Assembly: GCA_965221985.1 (NCBI GenBank)
Contig: OZ244928.1
Coordinates: 3,472,001 to 3,536,000, forward strand
Direction: 5' to 3'
Origin: J054 sp965221985
GTDB taxonomy: Bacteria > Pseudomonadota > Gammaproteobacteria > Steroidobacterales > GCA-2729495
DNA length: 64,000 bases
In this document: in pieces, positions 1-10,600 of the stretch
Layout: every line of letters starts with the position of its first letter
Numbering within the stretch: position 1 is the stretch's first letter
Notes under the pieces: generated by a model
Databases searched by the model: none
The model's input: only the letters and a program-made list of their open reading frames with translations
What the model was told of the DNA's origin: nothing
Position numbers and translations under genes: made by a program

Positions 1-521
1 GGCTGAAATTGCAAATTGACGCAGGCTTTACACACAGCCTGGCCTTAGAACCGCCAAAACCTGGACTCATTGAAACACAGGTAGGCGACCTGACATTGCT
101 CATGGATTCGTTTACAGCGACCCGCGCGCAAGGTCTGCGCATTAGCATGACCGAGGAACTCGCCGGTACTCGTTTTGTCTTCGAAAACCCGAATGCCCCA
201 CCACCCGTGTCGCAAATGACGGTACAAACGCTAAAGGAAAAATTGGATCGCGGCGAAGAAGTGCTGCTATTCGACGTGCGCAACGACGACGAACGCGACA
301 AAGCTTGCATTTCCATAGCCCGGCCATGGGATCAAGACGCTATGCAGTTTATCGAAACCCTGCCCAAGGACACCGAAATTATTTTTCATTGCCATCTGGG
401 CGGCCGCAGTCAGCAAGCTGCGGATCACTACCGGCGCTTGGGGTATAGCAATCTGCATAACCTGACAGGCGGTATCAAGGCCTGGGCGGACGAGATCGAT
501 GACACACTGAAGCTTGACTAG
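1..521 (+). CDS. C-terminal part of a glutaredoxin/HesB-like/rhodanese fusion protein (5' end outside window)
   Basis: The reading frame is open to the left edge (CTG AAA TTG...), so the gene starts before the window. The TTG at 9 is only an internal codon. The first 65 residues resemble an A-type Fe-S carrier (HesB/IscA) fold remnant, including the NPNAPPPV segment. The rest is a rhodanese domain with the active-site loop CHLGGRS and the usual GGIKAWADEID ending. In gammaproteobacteria this order is known from long monothiol glutaredoxin (Grx4-type) fusions, so the missing N-terminus is probably a glutaredoxin domain. Likely role: sulfur transfer or Fe-S/redox homeostasis in the cytoplasm. 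The fusion is inferred; the rhodanese domain is seen directly. Confidence 0.8.
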   Translation, partial: LKLQIDAGFTHSLALEPPKPGLIETQVGDLTLLMDSFTATRAQGLRISMTEELAGTRFVFENPNAPPPVSQMTVQTLKEKLDRGEEVLLFDVRNDDERDKACISIARPWDQDAMQFIETLPKDTEIIFHCHLGGRSQQAADHYRRLGYSNLHNLTGGIKAWADEIDDTLKLD

Positions 522-548
522 GTGTTAGCAAATCGGTTCGACCCCTGG

Positions 549-1013
549 TCAACTTGACGGCGGGTAGAACCATTCCGGGCCGCGACAGTTCTCTGTCAAT
601 TGCACTGCAATTTCGAGTTCATCGGCGGTGAAATCTTCGTAGGCACTCAGCCCGGCAAGATCTGCGCGAACAGTTGGTGTGCATAAGACATCATCGCCAT
701 CGGTATCCAGCCAAGCGTAGGCAACCAAGCCCTCGCCGTCGCTCTCGGGATAGTCAAAACTGAAGTCCAGGGGCTCATTGGCTGCAGCCTCGACTTCCGT
801 AATGAATTCCAGCGGATGGCGAAGCTCGCCGCTCAAAGCCCAGGCATGATAGAGGCGAATTCGCAACTTGCCGCTTGCGTCGGCGGGTGCGCTGACTTGA
901 CCGGTAACGGAGATCTTACGCATGGGCTTTTCCGGCTCGGAACAAGCGCTGAGGCTCATGGCGCTCAGAATCAAAAGGCTTAGCGAAACGGGGACAATTC
1001 GTGAATTTAACAT
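549..1013 (-). CDS. Small uncharacterised lipoprotein
   Basis: The 154-residue protein starts with a hydrophobic leader ending in a lipobox (LSAC, Cys about residue 24), so it should be exported and lipidated. The mature part is acidic and predicted mostly beta, with a DTDGDDVLC stretch that looks like a calcium-type loop. No family was recognised. It lies 3 bp after the amidohydrolase lipoprotein gene on the same strand, so the two are probably one transcript. Function unknown; a role beside the amidohydrolase is only a guess from position. Confidence 0.7.
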   Translation of the reverse strand: MLNSRIVPVSLSLLILSAMSLSACSEPEKPMRKISVTGQVSAPADASGKLRIRLYHAWALSGELRHPLEFITEVEAAANEPLDFSFDYPESDGEGLVAYAWLDTDGDDVLCTPTVRADLAGLSAYEDFTADELEIAVQLTENCRGPEWFYPPSS

Positions 1014-1016
1014 CGT

Positions 1017-2039
1017 CTAAACCTCGAAATCCGGTAAGCCGAAAACACGGGTAAAGTTATCAGACAAAATCAATTTCATTTCATCGACCGTGAATCCCGC
1101 ATCCAACATACCGGCAACAAAAGCGTCCAAATGGCTCTTCACATAGCCCGGAAACTGCGGACCATCCGAGCCATAAATCATTCGATCGGCAATATTGGCG
1201 CGCTTCACCCGCGCTAGAAAATCAGGCAGCACTTCCGCGGCGCGTTCCGCACCGAGTGCACCGGGCTCCATATAAACATTGGGGTAACGCTTCGCCAGCT
1301 CGATGCAGGCATCAACATAGGTGAGTTTCTTACGGTAACTGTCCCAACCGGCGTGTCCGAGTATAAAAATCGTATCAGGATATTCCTTGATAGCGCGCTC
1401 CAGATACATGGGATCGGTATATGGCGGCTCAATGCGTACGCCGGGGTTGGGGCTGGTCGCCGTATGCAAATAAATGGGCTTACCCAGACGTCCGGCCACC
1501 TCATAGATGCCATCATAACGTTCATCGTCGAAACGCATTTGTTGATGCGCGTGTGCTAGTTTGATACCCCACATATTGTCTAGATTAGTCAGCGCATCTT
1601 CCAAGGCCTTTAACTGTTCCGGCCCGTCCGTATTCCACTGATCAACCCTTATGCTGGCAAAGCCAAACAAGCGGGTTGGATTCTCGGCCACCAACGCCGC
1701 CACGAACTCATTGGGTGCTAGACCCGTGGTGTGCGGACTATAGAGTGCAAACACACCCCCACCACTGATCCCCGCGCTGTCCAGTCCACGAATAATCGTG
1801 CTACCGGTTAACAACCAGTCCGACACGGGCTTCATGGTCCACTTGAAACCCCGCGGCACTCGCTCCGACAGACGAGCTTGAAAACCTGGCGGCATCATGT
1901 CCCAAGCGCCGGTGTGCAAGTGCATATCGGCCACGGCCAGGCGCTGGCCGTTCACTACCACGCCCGGTTCCGGCGGGGCGCCGCAGGCACCGACAAGGAA
2001 AGAAGTGGCCAGCAATCCCAAAACTCTGATCAACCGCAT
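1017..2039 (-). CDS. Amidohydrolase-family (Amidohydro_2) lipoprotein
   Basis: TIM-barrel metal-dependent hydrolase of the amidohydrolase-2/decarboxylase-like superfamily. Seen motifs: ADMHLH after the first strand, a central IYLHT, GHAGW for a further metal ligand, and YGSDGP (catalytic Asp) near the end, followed by the typical DNFTRVFGL helix. The N-terminus has a lipobox (LVGAC), so the enzyme is probably anchored in the periplasm, unusual for a family that is mostly cytoplasmic. The ATG at 2039 is preferred because a G-rich ribosome site (GTGGGGG) lies just upstream; a GTG at 2051 is possible. Substrate unknown. It forms a two-gene unit with the small lipoprotein downstream. Confidence 0.8.
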   Translation of the reverse strand: MRLIRVLGLLATSFLVGACGAPPEPGVVVNGQRLAVADMHLHTGAWDMMPPGFQARLSERVPRGFKWTMKPVSDWLLTGSTIIRGLDSAGISGGGVFALYSPHTTGLAPNEFVAALVAENPTRLFGFASIRVDQWNTDGPEQLKALEDALTNLDNMWGIKLAHAHQQMRFDDERYDGIYEVAGRLGKPIYLHTATSPNPGVRIEPPYTDPMYLERAIKEYPDTIFILGHAGWDSYRKKLTYVDACIELAKRYPNVYMEPGALGAERAAEVLPDFLARVKRANIADRMIYGSDGPQFPGYVKSHLDAFVAGMLDAGFTVDEMKLILSDNFTRVFGLPDFEV

Positions 2040-2092
2040 TTCAACCCCCACACAGAATTTGCGATGCCCGCAGTTTATACTGTGGAACAGAA

Positions 2093-3277
2093 ATGTTCAG
2101 CGCCAAAATCGTTTCACTACCTAGACCCCAGCGAGCTATTGTCATCTTTGGCATCGTTCTGCTGGCGCTGTCTTTTTTGACCAGCTGCATGACCCAAGGG
2201 CTGCCACCGAAAATCGGCGTTGTCTACCTGGTCCACGGTGGTTCCGATGACCACAGCGACGAATCCTCATGGAACGCCACCATGCAGATCTTCGCCTACG
2301 ATCCGCACAGCACGGTCTATAAACAGGTCATTTGGAACCCGAAGATCTGGCCGCGGATGCTCAGCTTTGGCAATGCGCCCAAGGAAAAAGGCAAATACAG
2401 TTTCGAACACCGGCGCATTGGCCGGCCAGATCCAGCCAATTCCTTGACGCGCTTGCGCTATCAACATCTACGCGACAGCCTGGAGCGCCGAGAAGCGGAG
2501 TTGGGCGTGGATTTCGTCGTGGACTATGCCAGTTGGCTCGCCATCGAAGATCCGTCGCATCACGTTTATCCCCGCTGGCTGTATCACCCGGGCGTTACCG
2601 GTGGCACACCGCTGACCTATTGCGGCAGCACGGCCGACGGTGGCATCGGCCCAAACAATCAATGGCCAGGCTGCGATCCCGAACGCTACGACACCGACGG
2701 CAGCATCGAACGGCTGCTGGACCAAGACGTCGATGAAATCGTCGTCATCGATATGACCGTTTCCGGCGTGCGCTTTTTCAAAAGCTGGGATGCTGTCAAT
2801 CTCGCCAGACAAGTCGTCGCAAACTACAACGCCGCCAACAATAAGCGCGTGGCCTTGTGGTGGGCCAATGATCCAACAGATTTGATGACCGAATCCTACC
2901 CGCGCGATCCGGCGGGTTGGACGCTATCCCTGGGCCCACCCAAGCGTGACCGCTCAATACCCTTGGACGGGCGGCCCAATCCGGTATCCGCCGATCCACG
3001 CTTGGCCAATTTTCATGTTGACGGTATTGCAGCGCGCTTCGCCGATGACATCGATCCCGCAGCAACGGGCGTCATGCTGGTCAACCACGCGACCCGCAAT
3101 CACAATCAACATTTCGATCCCAAAATCGACGACACCGTCATTCTCAACCAAAACATCAAACGAGCATTGCTGGCGCGCTACCCAACAATGTCGTCCGAAA
3201 TATTGTCGGTAGTTGGATGGGCCGTAAGATCGAAAATCCAAATATCGAGCCCAAGCCGCCTAACTTTAGTCAACTAG
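2093..3277 (+). pseudogene. 5' part of a frameshifted, uncharacterised lipoprotein gene
   Basis: The protein begins with a hydrophobic leader and lipobox (LTSC), then VYLVHGG and a long conserved-looking body containing DEIVVIDMTVSGVRFFKSWD and a VNHATRNHNQHFDP segment. Up to about position 3183 it reads as normal protein; the last 30 or so residues before the stop look like out-of-frame translation. The natural continuation is in the overlapping +1 frame (to 3954), which is coding-like from about 3184. Adding one C to the CCC at 3181-3183 would restore a single 620-residue protein. The family was not recognised; the two halves vaguely recall a chelatase-like alpha/beta fold, but this is weak. 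Either a young pseudogene or a sequencing error. Confidence 0.6.
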
Positions 3278-3954
3278 AACGTAGCCGGGAAATGCGTGGC
3301 GAAAACCTGGGCGACGCCTGGCTGTATGAAACCAACGAACAAATGCCCGCGGGAGAATGGGGCTATCGCTATTGGGAAGCGCTGGATCACCTCAAGAATC
3401 GTGGCGTCAAACATATCGTCATCGCCTTTCCCCAAATCATGGTGGACTCGGTACTGAACCTGGTGGAAGTACCCAACCAAATGGCCAAAGAACTGGGCTA
3501 TAAGAATTGGTCGCGTTACGCGCAACGCGATTTCGATAGTTACCCCGGCGTCGGCCATCCCTTCGCGGATTATTGGGGGGTGTGGGTAAACACCAATTGC
3601 GCACTACCCGAGCAGCCCGAAGAAACCGGCCCCTGTTGTTTTGAAATGGGGGGCTGCGCGGATGGCCGGCCCTATCCACCGCGTCGCCAAACGCCGCAAA
3701 ACAAAGCGCGCGGCGATCTTGATCCGTCCCTGGCCTATGATGTCTCAGCCTTCGGCCACCTGGGCTATGATGCCAGCCGCGGCCCCGTGAACCCCGATCA
3801 AGCCGTACAAGAACAATATCGAGGCAGCTGGGATTTATGGGTCCCCCCGAACGATAAGCCCGAGGTCGGCGAATTTCTCGCCGATAAAGTTGTCGAATTC
3901 TTGCAGCAGCCGAGACCGAGAACGCCCGTGGAAGCCGTGTTGCTGGGCGATTGA
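3184..3954 (+). pseudogene. 3' part of the same frameshifted lipoprotein gene
   Basis: This frame continues the upstream lipoprotein after a one-base loss at the C run at 3181-3183. Reading from 3184 gives NNVVRNIVGSWMGRK, which joins smoothly to the LLARYP of the 5' part. An ATG at 3217 could start it independently, but there is no ribosome site and no leader, so a separate gene is unlikely. The body contains GEWGYRYWEALDHLKNRGV and HIVIAFPQIMVDS, a helix-loop-strand pattern like the first half. It also has a Cys-rich CCFEMGGC patch. Function unknown. Confidence 0.6.
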
Positions 3955-4088
3955 GGATTAGGTATCAAGTAAGCAACGGTCCACGCATCGACAAACTCGC
4001 CGAGATTATTTCAACACCACGCCCCTGCGCGGGTTGTAGGGACTAAGATGGGTAGCAGGAATTTAGGAAATTCTGACCGGAGCGGACC

Positions 4089-5318
4089 ATGCACCATCGT
4101 CGCAATCTTGAATTGACAACACTGGTCACCATCGCCTGGTTACTCTCGGCATGTGGCGGCGGATCCGGCGATGGGGACGATGGAAATTTGCGGCTGCCGC
4201 CGCCGCCCGCGGATATCTCAGTAACTACCAGCTTAGCCTTCAGCAATTTGCCCGCGTTCACGCAAGCGCTGGCATTGATGCAGGCACCGGGTGATGACCG
4301 ATGGTATGTCGTGGAACGCGCCGGGCGCATCCACAGCTTTGCAGATGACATCCTCACCGACACAATCAGCCCAGTGCTGGACATCACCGATCGGGTTAAC
4401 AGCGGGGCCAGCGAACGCGGCCTACTCGGCCTAGCATTTTCGCCAAACTATGCGACAGACCGGCAAGCTTATCTATCCTATACGCGCGACGATGGCGCAT
4501 CAGTACTCAGCCGCTTCAGCAGTACCGACGGCGGCCAAACTCTGGACGCCGACACCGAGGAAGTATTGATCACGGTGGTGCAACCCGCTACCAATCACAA
4601 CGGCGGCAACCTGGCCTTTGGTCCAGATAGTTTTCTGTACTGGGGATTGGGAGACGGCGGCGGGGGCAACGATCCGGGTGACAACGCCCAAGACACGCGA
4701 AACTTGCTCGGCGCGATGCTGCGCATCGACGTGAACGCGGCAGCCCAACCCTACGCAATTCCCATTGGTAACCCCTTCTCCGGCAACGCGCTATGCACTC
4801 AAGGCGTGGGTGGCGCCGATTGCCCCGAGATATTTGCCTGGGGCCTACGCAATCCTTGGCGCTGGAGCTTCGATGAGCAAAGCGGCTTGCTATGGGCCGG
4901 AGATGTTGGACAAGGCGCCTGGGAAGAAGTGGATGTCATTTCCGCCGGCAACAACTACGGCTGGCGTGATCGTGAAGGCGCGCACTGCAATCCAACGCTC
5001 TACCCCAATGACAACTGCCCCACGCTTAATCTGGTGGATCCGGTGGCCGAATATGGCCGCGGCCTCGGGCGGTCCATTACCGGCGGTTACGTTTATCGTG
5101 GCAACGATATTGCGGGCCTTGCCGGAGACTACGTCTACGGCGATTTCGTCACCGGCCGATTGTTCCGCTATTCGGGCGCGGCTAGTGGCGGCGGCCTAGC
5201 TCTAGAATTACTCGACACATCGCTCAGCATCGCTTCCTTCGCAGAAACGGCAGCCGGCGAACTGCTGATACTCGACTATGGCAGCGGTCGCATTTATGGC
5301 TTGGACGCCGACCTTTAA
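4089..5318 (+). CDS. PQQ-dependent sugar dehydrogenase family (GSDH) lipoprotein
   Basis: A six-bladed propeller of the soluble glucose/sorbosone dehydrogenase type. Seen: a lipobox (LLSACGGG) followed by a Gly/Asp/Pro linker; GLLGLAFSPNY; HNGGNLAFGPD, which supplies the catalytic His; LGDGGGGNDP (calcium loop); FAWGLRNPWRWSFD; and GDVGQGAWEEVD with NNYGW near the PQQ pocket. At 409 residues it has the usual length. It should oxidise an aldose or similar sugar in the periplasm using PQQ. Substrate unknown and no PQQ biosynthesis gene lies in the window. It appears to be monocistronic. Confidence 0.88.
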   Translation: MHHRRNLELTTLVTIAWLLSACGGGSGDGDDGNLRLPPPPADISVTTSLAFSNLPAFTQALALMQAPGDDRWYVVERAGRIHSFADDILTDTISPVLDITDRVNSGASERGLLGLAFSPNYATDRQAYLSYTRDDGASVLSRFSSTDGGQTLDADTEEVLITVVQPATNHNGGNLAFGPDSFLYWGLGDGGGGNDPGDNAQDTRNLLGAMLRIDVNAAAQPYAIPIGNPFSGNALCTQGVGGADCPEIFAWGLRNPWRWSFDEQSGLLWAGDVGQGAWEEVDVISAGNNYGWRDREGAHCNPTLYPNDNCPTLNLVDPVAEYGRGLGRSITGGYVYRGNDIAGLAGDYVYGDFVTGRLFRYSGAASGGGLALELLDTSLSIASFAETAAGELLILDYGSGRIYGLDADL

Positions 5319-5548
5319 GAATTTTCGACACCAAATACCTTAGCCATTCATTAGCAATGATAGGCACCCGCTAGCGGAAATTCGGCTAGATTCACTGGGC
5401 CATTTAGATCAAACATGGCAACCGGCGAAATGGCAATGCCAGCCCGCGGATGCTAGCGTAAGGCCTTTGCCACGATCCACATCGACAGTGTCTATTCATG
5501 GAAGCATTTGGACCAGTGCGAAGAATCTTAAAGAAACACTGAGGTTTC

Positions 5549-6259
5549 ATGTTCAGTTTTATTTTTCTCGGCTATTCCCTGGCCCATCTCTTCGTTGCCA
5601 TTAGCTTGATTCGCTTGCTGGGCCGCGGTTATGTGCCGGGCGCCATTTTTGTGACTTTTGTTGGCCTGGCCTTGGTCTTTGACAATGCAATGATCGCCTT
5701 TGGTTCGCGAATTGGCGCAGGCGAATTTCTAGAAACACTCAGCTACCCGCGCTTCGCTATGCACGCGGCCTTTACACCATTCTTGATGCTAGTTGGCTGG
5801 CTCATTGCCAAGGCCGCCGGGTTAAGCTGGACGAAGAACAAGCTGATTTACGGCGGACTATGGATTCTGATGCTGAGCATGTCCGGCTACGGCATTTATG
5901 TAGACCTGTTCGGCGGCTTAGAATTGCAAACCGCCTGCCTGGGCGACACGCTGCGGTATACCAGTAGTACTCCGCCGCCGCAGTTTTGTTATCCCGACCA
6001 AGTTTCTCTAGCCGGTCACGGTCCGCCGATTCCATCCATCGTCACCTGTGTGGTTTGTCTGATTGTTGGCTTTTCCTTGTGGCGCGCCAATGGCTGGCCC
6101 TGGCTATTAGCCTCCGCAACTTTCATGTTCTTAGCTGCCGGCGCACCCCAGGCAAACTTTGGACCCACATTCGGTAATCTCGGGGAAGTTGTCCTGCAAG
6201 CAGGATTTGCGGCGACCTTGTGGCGATTCGCGCCCAAACGTAAGCGGCTTCCTGCATGA
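5549..6259 (+). CDS. Uncharacterised multi-pass membrane protein
   Basis: The 236-residue protein has about seven hydrophobic segments and a positively charged end (PKRKRLPA). It begins directly with a membrane segment (MFSFIFLGYSLAHLFVAISL). A loop around residues 125-150 holds two Cys (TACLGD and FCYPD), possibly disulfide-forming in the periplasm. No family was recognised. It stands alone, 230 bp after the sugar dehydrogenase; the gap 5319-5548 shows no clear gene. Confidence 0.7.
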   Translation: MFSFIFLGYSLAHLFVAISLIRLLGRGYVPGAIFVTFVGLALVFDNAMIAFGSRIGAGEFLETLSYPRFAMHAAFTPFLMLVGWLIAKAAGLSWTKNKLIYGGLWILMLSMSGYGIYVDLFGGLELQTACLGDTLRYTSSTPPPQFCYPDQVSLAGHGPPIPSIVTCVVCLIVGFSLWRANGWPWLLASATFMFLAAGAPQANFGPTFGNLGEVVLQAGFAATLWRFAPKRKRLPA

Positions 6260-6378
6260 ATCACAGACACTACGAGCAGATGAGATCAATTGTCGACGGG
6301 AAATTGGTTTGCTAACGTAGTTGAACGATTTGCCCGGTGCGGTCCGCAGACGCAGCACCAGAAAGCAGGCCTAGAACA

Positions 6379-7608
6379 ATGAACACTCCGTCAACGGCCT
6401 TACGAAAATGCCATCTGCTAGCAGCAAGCCTGCTAACCATGACGTTTGCGCTAGGTGCCGAGCTAACACAGCTGGAAATAGGCGACCCGACCCGCCGGGA
6501 TCGAAATGTTCCCGTACTGCAGGATGCCATCACGGACACGGGCAACAACGAATTGTTGAGCGTGGCGGAGCTAGCCGAGCAATTGGCCGATACCGGCATC
6601 CTGTTCTTTGGTGAAAATCACACGGACATGGATTTTCATCGCGCGCAATATCAGCTGATTCGTGCGTTGCACGACGCAGGCCGCGAAGTTCTGGTCGGTC
6701 TTGAAATGTTCCCCTATACACGCCAGCCTGAGCTGGACCGCTGGACCCGGGGGGAACTCGGCGAGGCTGAGTTCTTGAATGCCGCCGATTGGTTTGGCAG
6801 CTGGGGTTATCGCTGGGAATATTACGCGGACATTTTTCGGTACGCGCGCGACAAGCGCCTGCGCATGGTGGGCGTGAACGCGCCGCGGCATGTGGTCACC
6901 GCCGTCCGGACACAGGGGTTCGATGGCCTGACCGAGGAAGAACGCCGCCATGTGCCCATCCGGGTCGACACCAGCAGCGATGAACATCGCCAACTATTCA
7001 AAGCATCGTTTGAAGACGACGATGCACTGCATGCCAATATCAGCGAAGAACAATGGGAAGGCATGCTGCGTGCCCAAGCAACCTGGGATGCCGTCATGGG
7101 CTGGAACGCCGCCCAAGCGTTAAAAGAGGCCGGGCCCGAGGCAATAATCGTGGTACTCATCGGCGCGGGACACGTCACCTATGGACTGGGCTCAGAGCGG
7201 CAAATCCGCGACCTCTATGAGGGCAATATCGCCTCCGTAGTGCCGGTACAAGTTGTTTCGCCCGAGGGCGAGGCCATTAAAGAGGTCCGCGCCTCTTACG
7301 CCAACTATGTCTGGGGCCTACCCGCTGCTCTGCCGCCTCAATATCCGTCCTTAGGCGTATCGGTGGCCGGACGTATCGGCAAACATCCCAACAAAATTAT
7401 TCAAGTCAGCAAGGATTCCATCGCGGCGGAGTATGATTTCGAAGTAGGTGATTTGCTCATCAGCATCGGCAGCAGCAAAGTCGAGTCCTTGGCGACACTA
7501 CGAAAAGCCATGGCTAACTATAACTGGGGCGACAGAGCGGAGGTGACCATTGGCCGCGACAACCAGACGATCACAAAAACGGTTTTCTTCCGGCGCAAGC
7601 CCGATTAG
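6379..7608 (+). CDS. ChaN-family haem-binding-like protein with C-terminal PDZ domain
   Basis: After a leader (LLAASLLTMTFALGAE), residues about 60-290 match the ChaN/DUF399 family of haem- or iron-associated proteins: GENHTDMDFH near the start, VGLEMFPYTRQ, and GAGHVTYGLG at the end. The last 100 residues form a PDZ domain (LGVSVAG ... GDLLISIGSSKV). The ATG at 6379 is preferred over 6337 because the leader begins there. The stop lies 59 bp inside the reading frame of the following protease, so the pair is probably translationally coupled. Likely exported; role in iron or haem handling inferred from family only. Confidence 0.8.
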   Translation: MNTPSTALRKCHLLAASLLTMTFALGAELTQLEIGDPTRRDRNVPVLQDAITDTGNNELLSVAELAEQLADTGILFFGENHTDMDFHRAQYQLIRALHDAGREVLVGLEMFPYTRQPELDRWTRGELGEAEFLNAADWFGSWGYRWEYYADIFRYARDKRLRMVGVNAPRHVVTAVRTQGFDGLTEEERRHVPIRVDTSSDEHRQLFKASFEDDDALHANISEEQWEGMLRAQATWDAVMGWNAAQALKEAGPEAIIVVLIGAGHVTYGLGSERQIRDLYEGNIASVVPVQVVSPEGEAIKEVRASYANYVWGLPAALPPQYPSLGVSVAGRIGKHPNKIIQVSKDSIAAEYDFEVGDLLISIGSSKVESLATLRKAMANYNWGDRAEVTIGRDNQTITKTVFFRRKPD

Positions 7609-10600
7609 GCAGTCCCTACTCTTTTTCTGCGCGCTGATCTGTTGTGGGGCTACTGGCCTAACGGCGGAGCTGGCACATTACGATCTGAAGGTCGACTTGG
7701 ATCCCGGCGATCATCTGCTCCAAGTCAAGCTGCGATTGGCAGTACCCGACGACCGTATCGGCGAGCCTATCGAATTCCTGCTCGGTGCTAGTTTAGAAAT
7801 CGAACATTCTTCGGTACCCATCGAACGCTTGGACGACGCCGGCACCGCCGGTTTCCAAGGTATCAACGGCTCGAGCATTCAACTGGCCCAACGGGCGGGC
7901 ATACATCGCTATCGCGCCACGCTGCCCCAGGATGCCGCGCATATAGAACTTCGCTATGCAGGCGAGATCAATTCACCGCTAGAAACCCAAGGCGAAGAAT
8001 ACACGCGAGGCTTTCGTGAAACGCCCGGCAGCATTGGCAAGGACGGCATTTACTTGGCGGGAAGTACCTTGTGGTATCCCTACCTCGGTCCGCATCTGGT
8101 GAGCTTCAAAGTCGAAGCCAAAGTCCCCGCCGGCTGGCATTTGATCAGCCAGGGCAATGGCAGTTCCAACGACGCAGGCGTCGCGAATTGGGACTCGGCG
8201 GGACCGGTTGATGAAATTTATCTCGTGGGCGGTCCGCTGCAGCGTACGGCAGATTCCGCGGGCGCGGCCGTCGCCGAGATCTATTTGCGCGAGCCCGATG
8301 CGAAGCTAAGCAAGAAGTATCTTGAAGCCACCGCCCGCTATATCGAAATGTATCGCGGGCTCATTGGCCCCTACCCCTACGGCAAGTTCGCCTTGGTTGA
8401 GAACTTCTGGGAAACGGGCTACGGCATGCCTTCGTTCACGCTGCTGGGCTCGCAAATCATCCGTTTCCCATTCATCTTGACCTCGTCTTATCCGCACGAG
8501 ATCTTGCATAACTGGTGGGGCAACTCCGTTTTCGTCGACTACGACACGGGCAATTGGGCCGAGGGGCTCACAGCCTATATGGCCGATCACCTTATTAAGG
8601 AACAGCAAGGCCAAGGCGCTGAATACCGCCGCGACACCTTAAAGAAATACCGGGATTTTGTCAGCGCCGCGAAGGACTTTCCGCTGAGCCAGTTTCGCTC
8701 CCGACATAGTGCCGCCACCGAAGCCGTGGGCTACGGCAAAACCCTGATGGGGTTTCATGCGCTAAGGCGCATGCTAGGCGATGACGCGTTTCGCAAAGCC
8801 CTGCAAAGTTTCTACCGGAAACATCGCGGCAAGAAAACCAGCTTTAGCGATGTGCAAGCTGAGTTAGAGGCCACCAGTGATCAAGACCTAGATCGCTTCT
8901 TTCGCGAGTGGGTGCAAGTGACCGGTGCCGCCAATCTGGCCCTCGCCGATATTCGTATAAGCCGGCAAGGGCAAAGCTATCTGATCAGCGGCGACCTACT
9001 CCAAACCCAGGCACAACCCGCCTTTGCCCTGCAGGTACCGGTAGCCGTGACAACTCAAGACGGTCTAGTCACGAAAACTATCGAGACTGAAAGAACAAGC
9101 ACGCACTTTGAGATCGAAACCCAAAGTGCGCCGCTGTTGCTGAGCGTTGATCCAGAATTCGACTTATTCCGCTTGCTAGATGCGCGCGAAACGGCACCCT
9201 CCATCGGGCAAGTCTTTGGTGAGCCATCCATAGTAGCCGTGTTGCCATCCGCCGCTAAAAAGAGAACTCAAAAAGCTTACCGAGAGCTTTTGCAGGCTTG
9301 GGAAAACCCGGATCAGTCCCTGGAAGTGGTCATGGATGATGAAATCGAAGAACTTCCCGAAGACCGTGCCGTTTGGTTATTGGGGGCAGAGAACCGCGTG
9401 GCCAAGGCGCTCTTTACCGGCGACACTTTGGCAGATGTTGTCGTAAAAGATAGCGGCGTAGAACTACCCGGCGGCATGGTCAGCTTTGCGAACAATTCAA
9501 CCGTTATTATGACTCGCCACCCCGGCGACGCCACCAAAGCCGTGGGGTGGATTACCGTAAACCCCTTCCAGGCCTTCGTGGGCATGGCCGGCAAACTGCC
9601 CCACTACGGGAAGTACTCCTACCTCGCCTTCGCGGGCGAGGAGCCCGCGAACTTTCTCAAGGGTGAGTGGGCAGCGAGCGACTCGCCCCTGCGCTTGGAC
9701 CTGCGCCCACCTAGCCAAAGACGAGCCTCCGTCGCGCCCGCCAAGCCACCCAAGCGGCAAGCCTTGGCTGAAATGCCTCCGTTATTTTCCGCGGAACGCT
9801 TGGAAGCCACCGTAAATTGGCTGGCCGCCGAGGAACGCGAAGGCCGCGGACTGGGCACTCAAGGCCTGGAAAAAAGCGCGCAATATATTGCTGAGCAGTT
9901 TGCTGACATAGGCCTAAAACCCGCAAGCGAGGAAGAGCAATACTTTCAAAGTTTTACCGTTGACGTCGGCCCCGAAGGCGGGCCAAACAAAGTACACAAC
10001 CTTATTGGCTATTTACCCGGCAGCGATCCGCGTTTCGCCGAACAAGCGGTCTTAATCACCGCGCACTACGACCATCTAGGCTACGGCTGGCCCGACCAAC
10101 GCGCCGATTCCAAAGCCGGCGCCCTATATGCCGGCGCCGACGACAATGCCAGCGGCGTTGCGGTGCTGCTGGAGCTGGCCAGAAATCTCGCCAATGCTGG
10201 GCCGCCGCCTAGATCCATCGTCTTCGCCGCCTTAACGTCCGAAGAAGCCGGCCTCCTGGGCTCGCAATACTTTGTTGAGCACCCACGGCCGGTGGACCTT
10301 GATGGGATCACGAGCGTCATTAATCTAGACACAGTTGGCCGACTGGGTGATCAGGCAATATCAATACTAGCCACCGAATCCGCCAGCGAGTGGCCGCACA
10401 TTTTTCGCGGTGTGAGCTTTACCACGGGTATCCCCACACGTAATGTGCCGGGTGCCTCGCAATCTTCAGATCAACAAAGCTTCATCAACGTGGGTATCCC
10501 GGCAGTGCAAATTTTTACTGGTGCTCACTTGGATTACCATCGGCCCGGCGATACGGCCGATAAAGTCGACGTGCCCGGAATGATGCGCGTTGCGGCCGTA

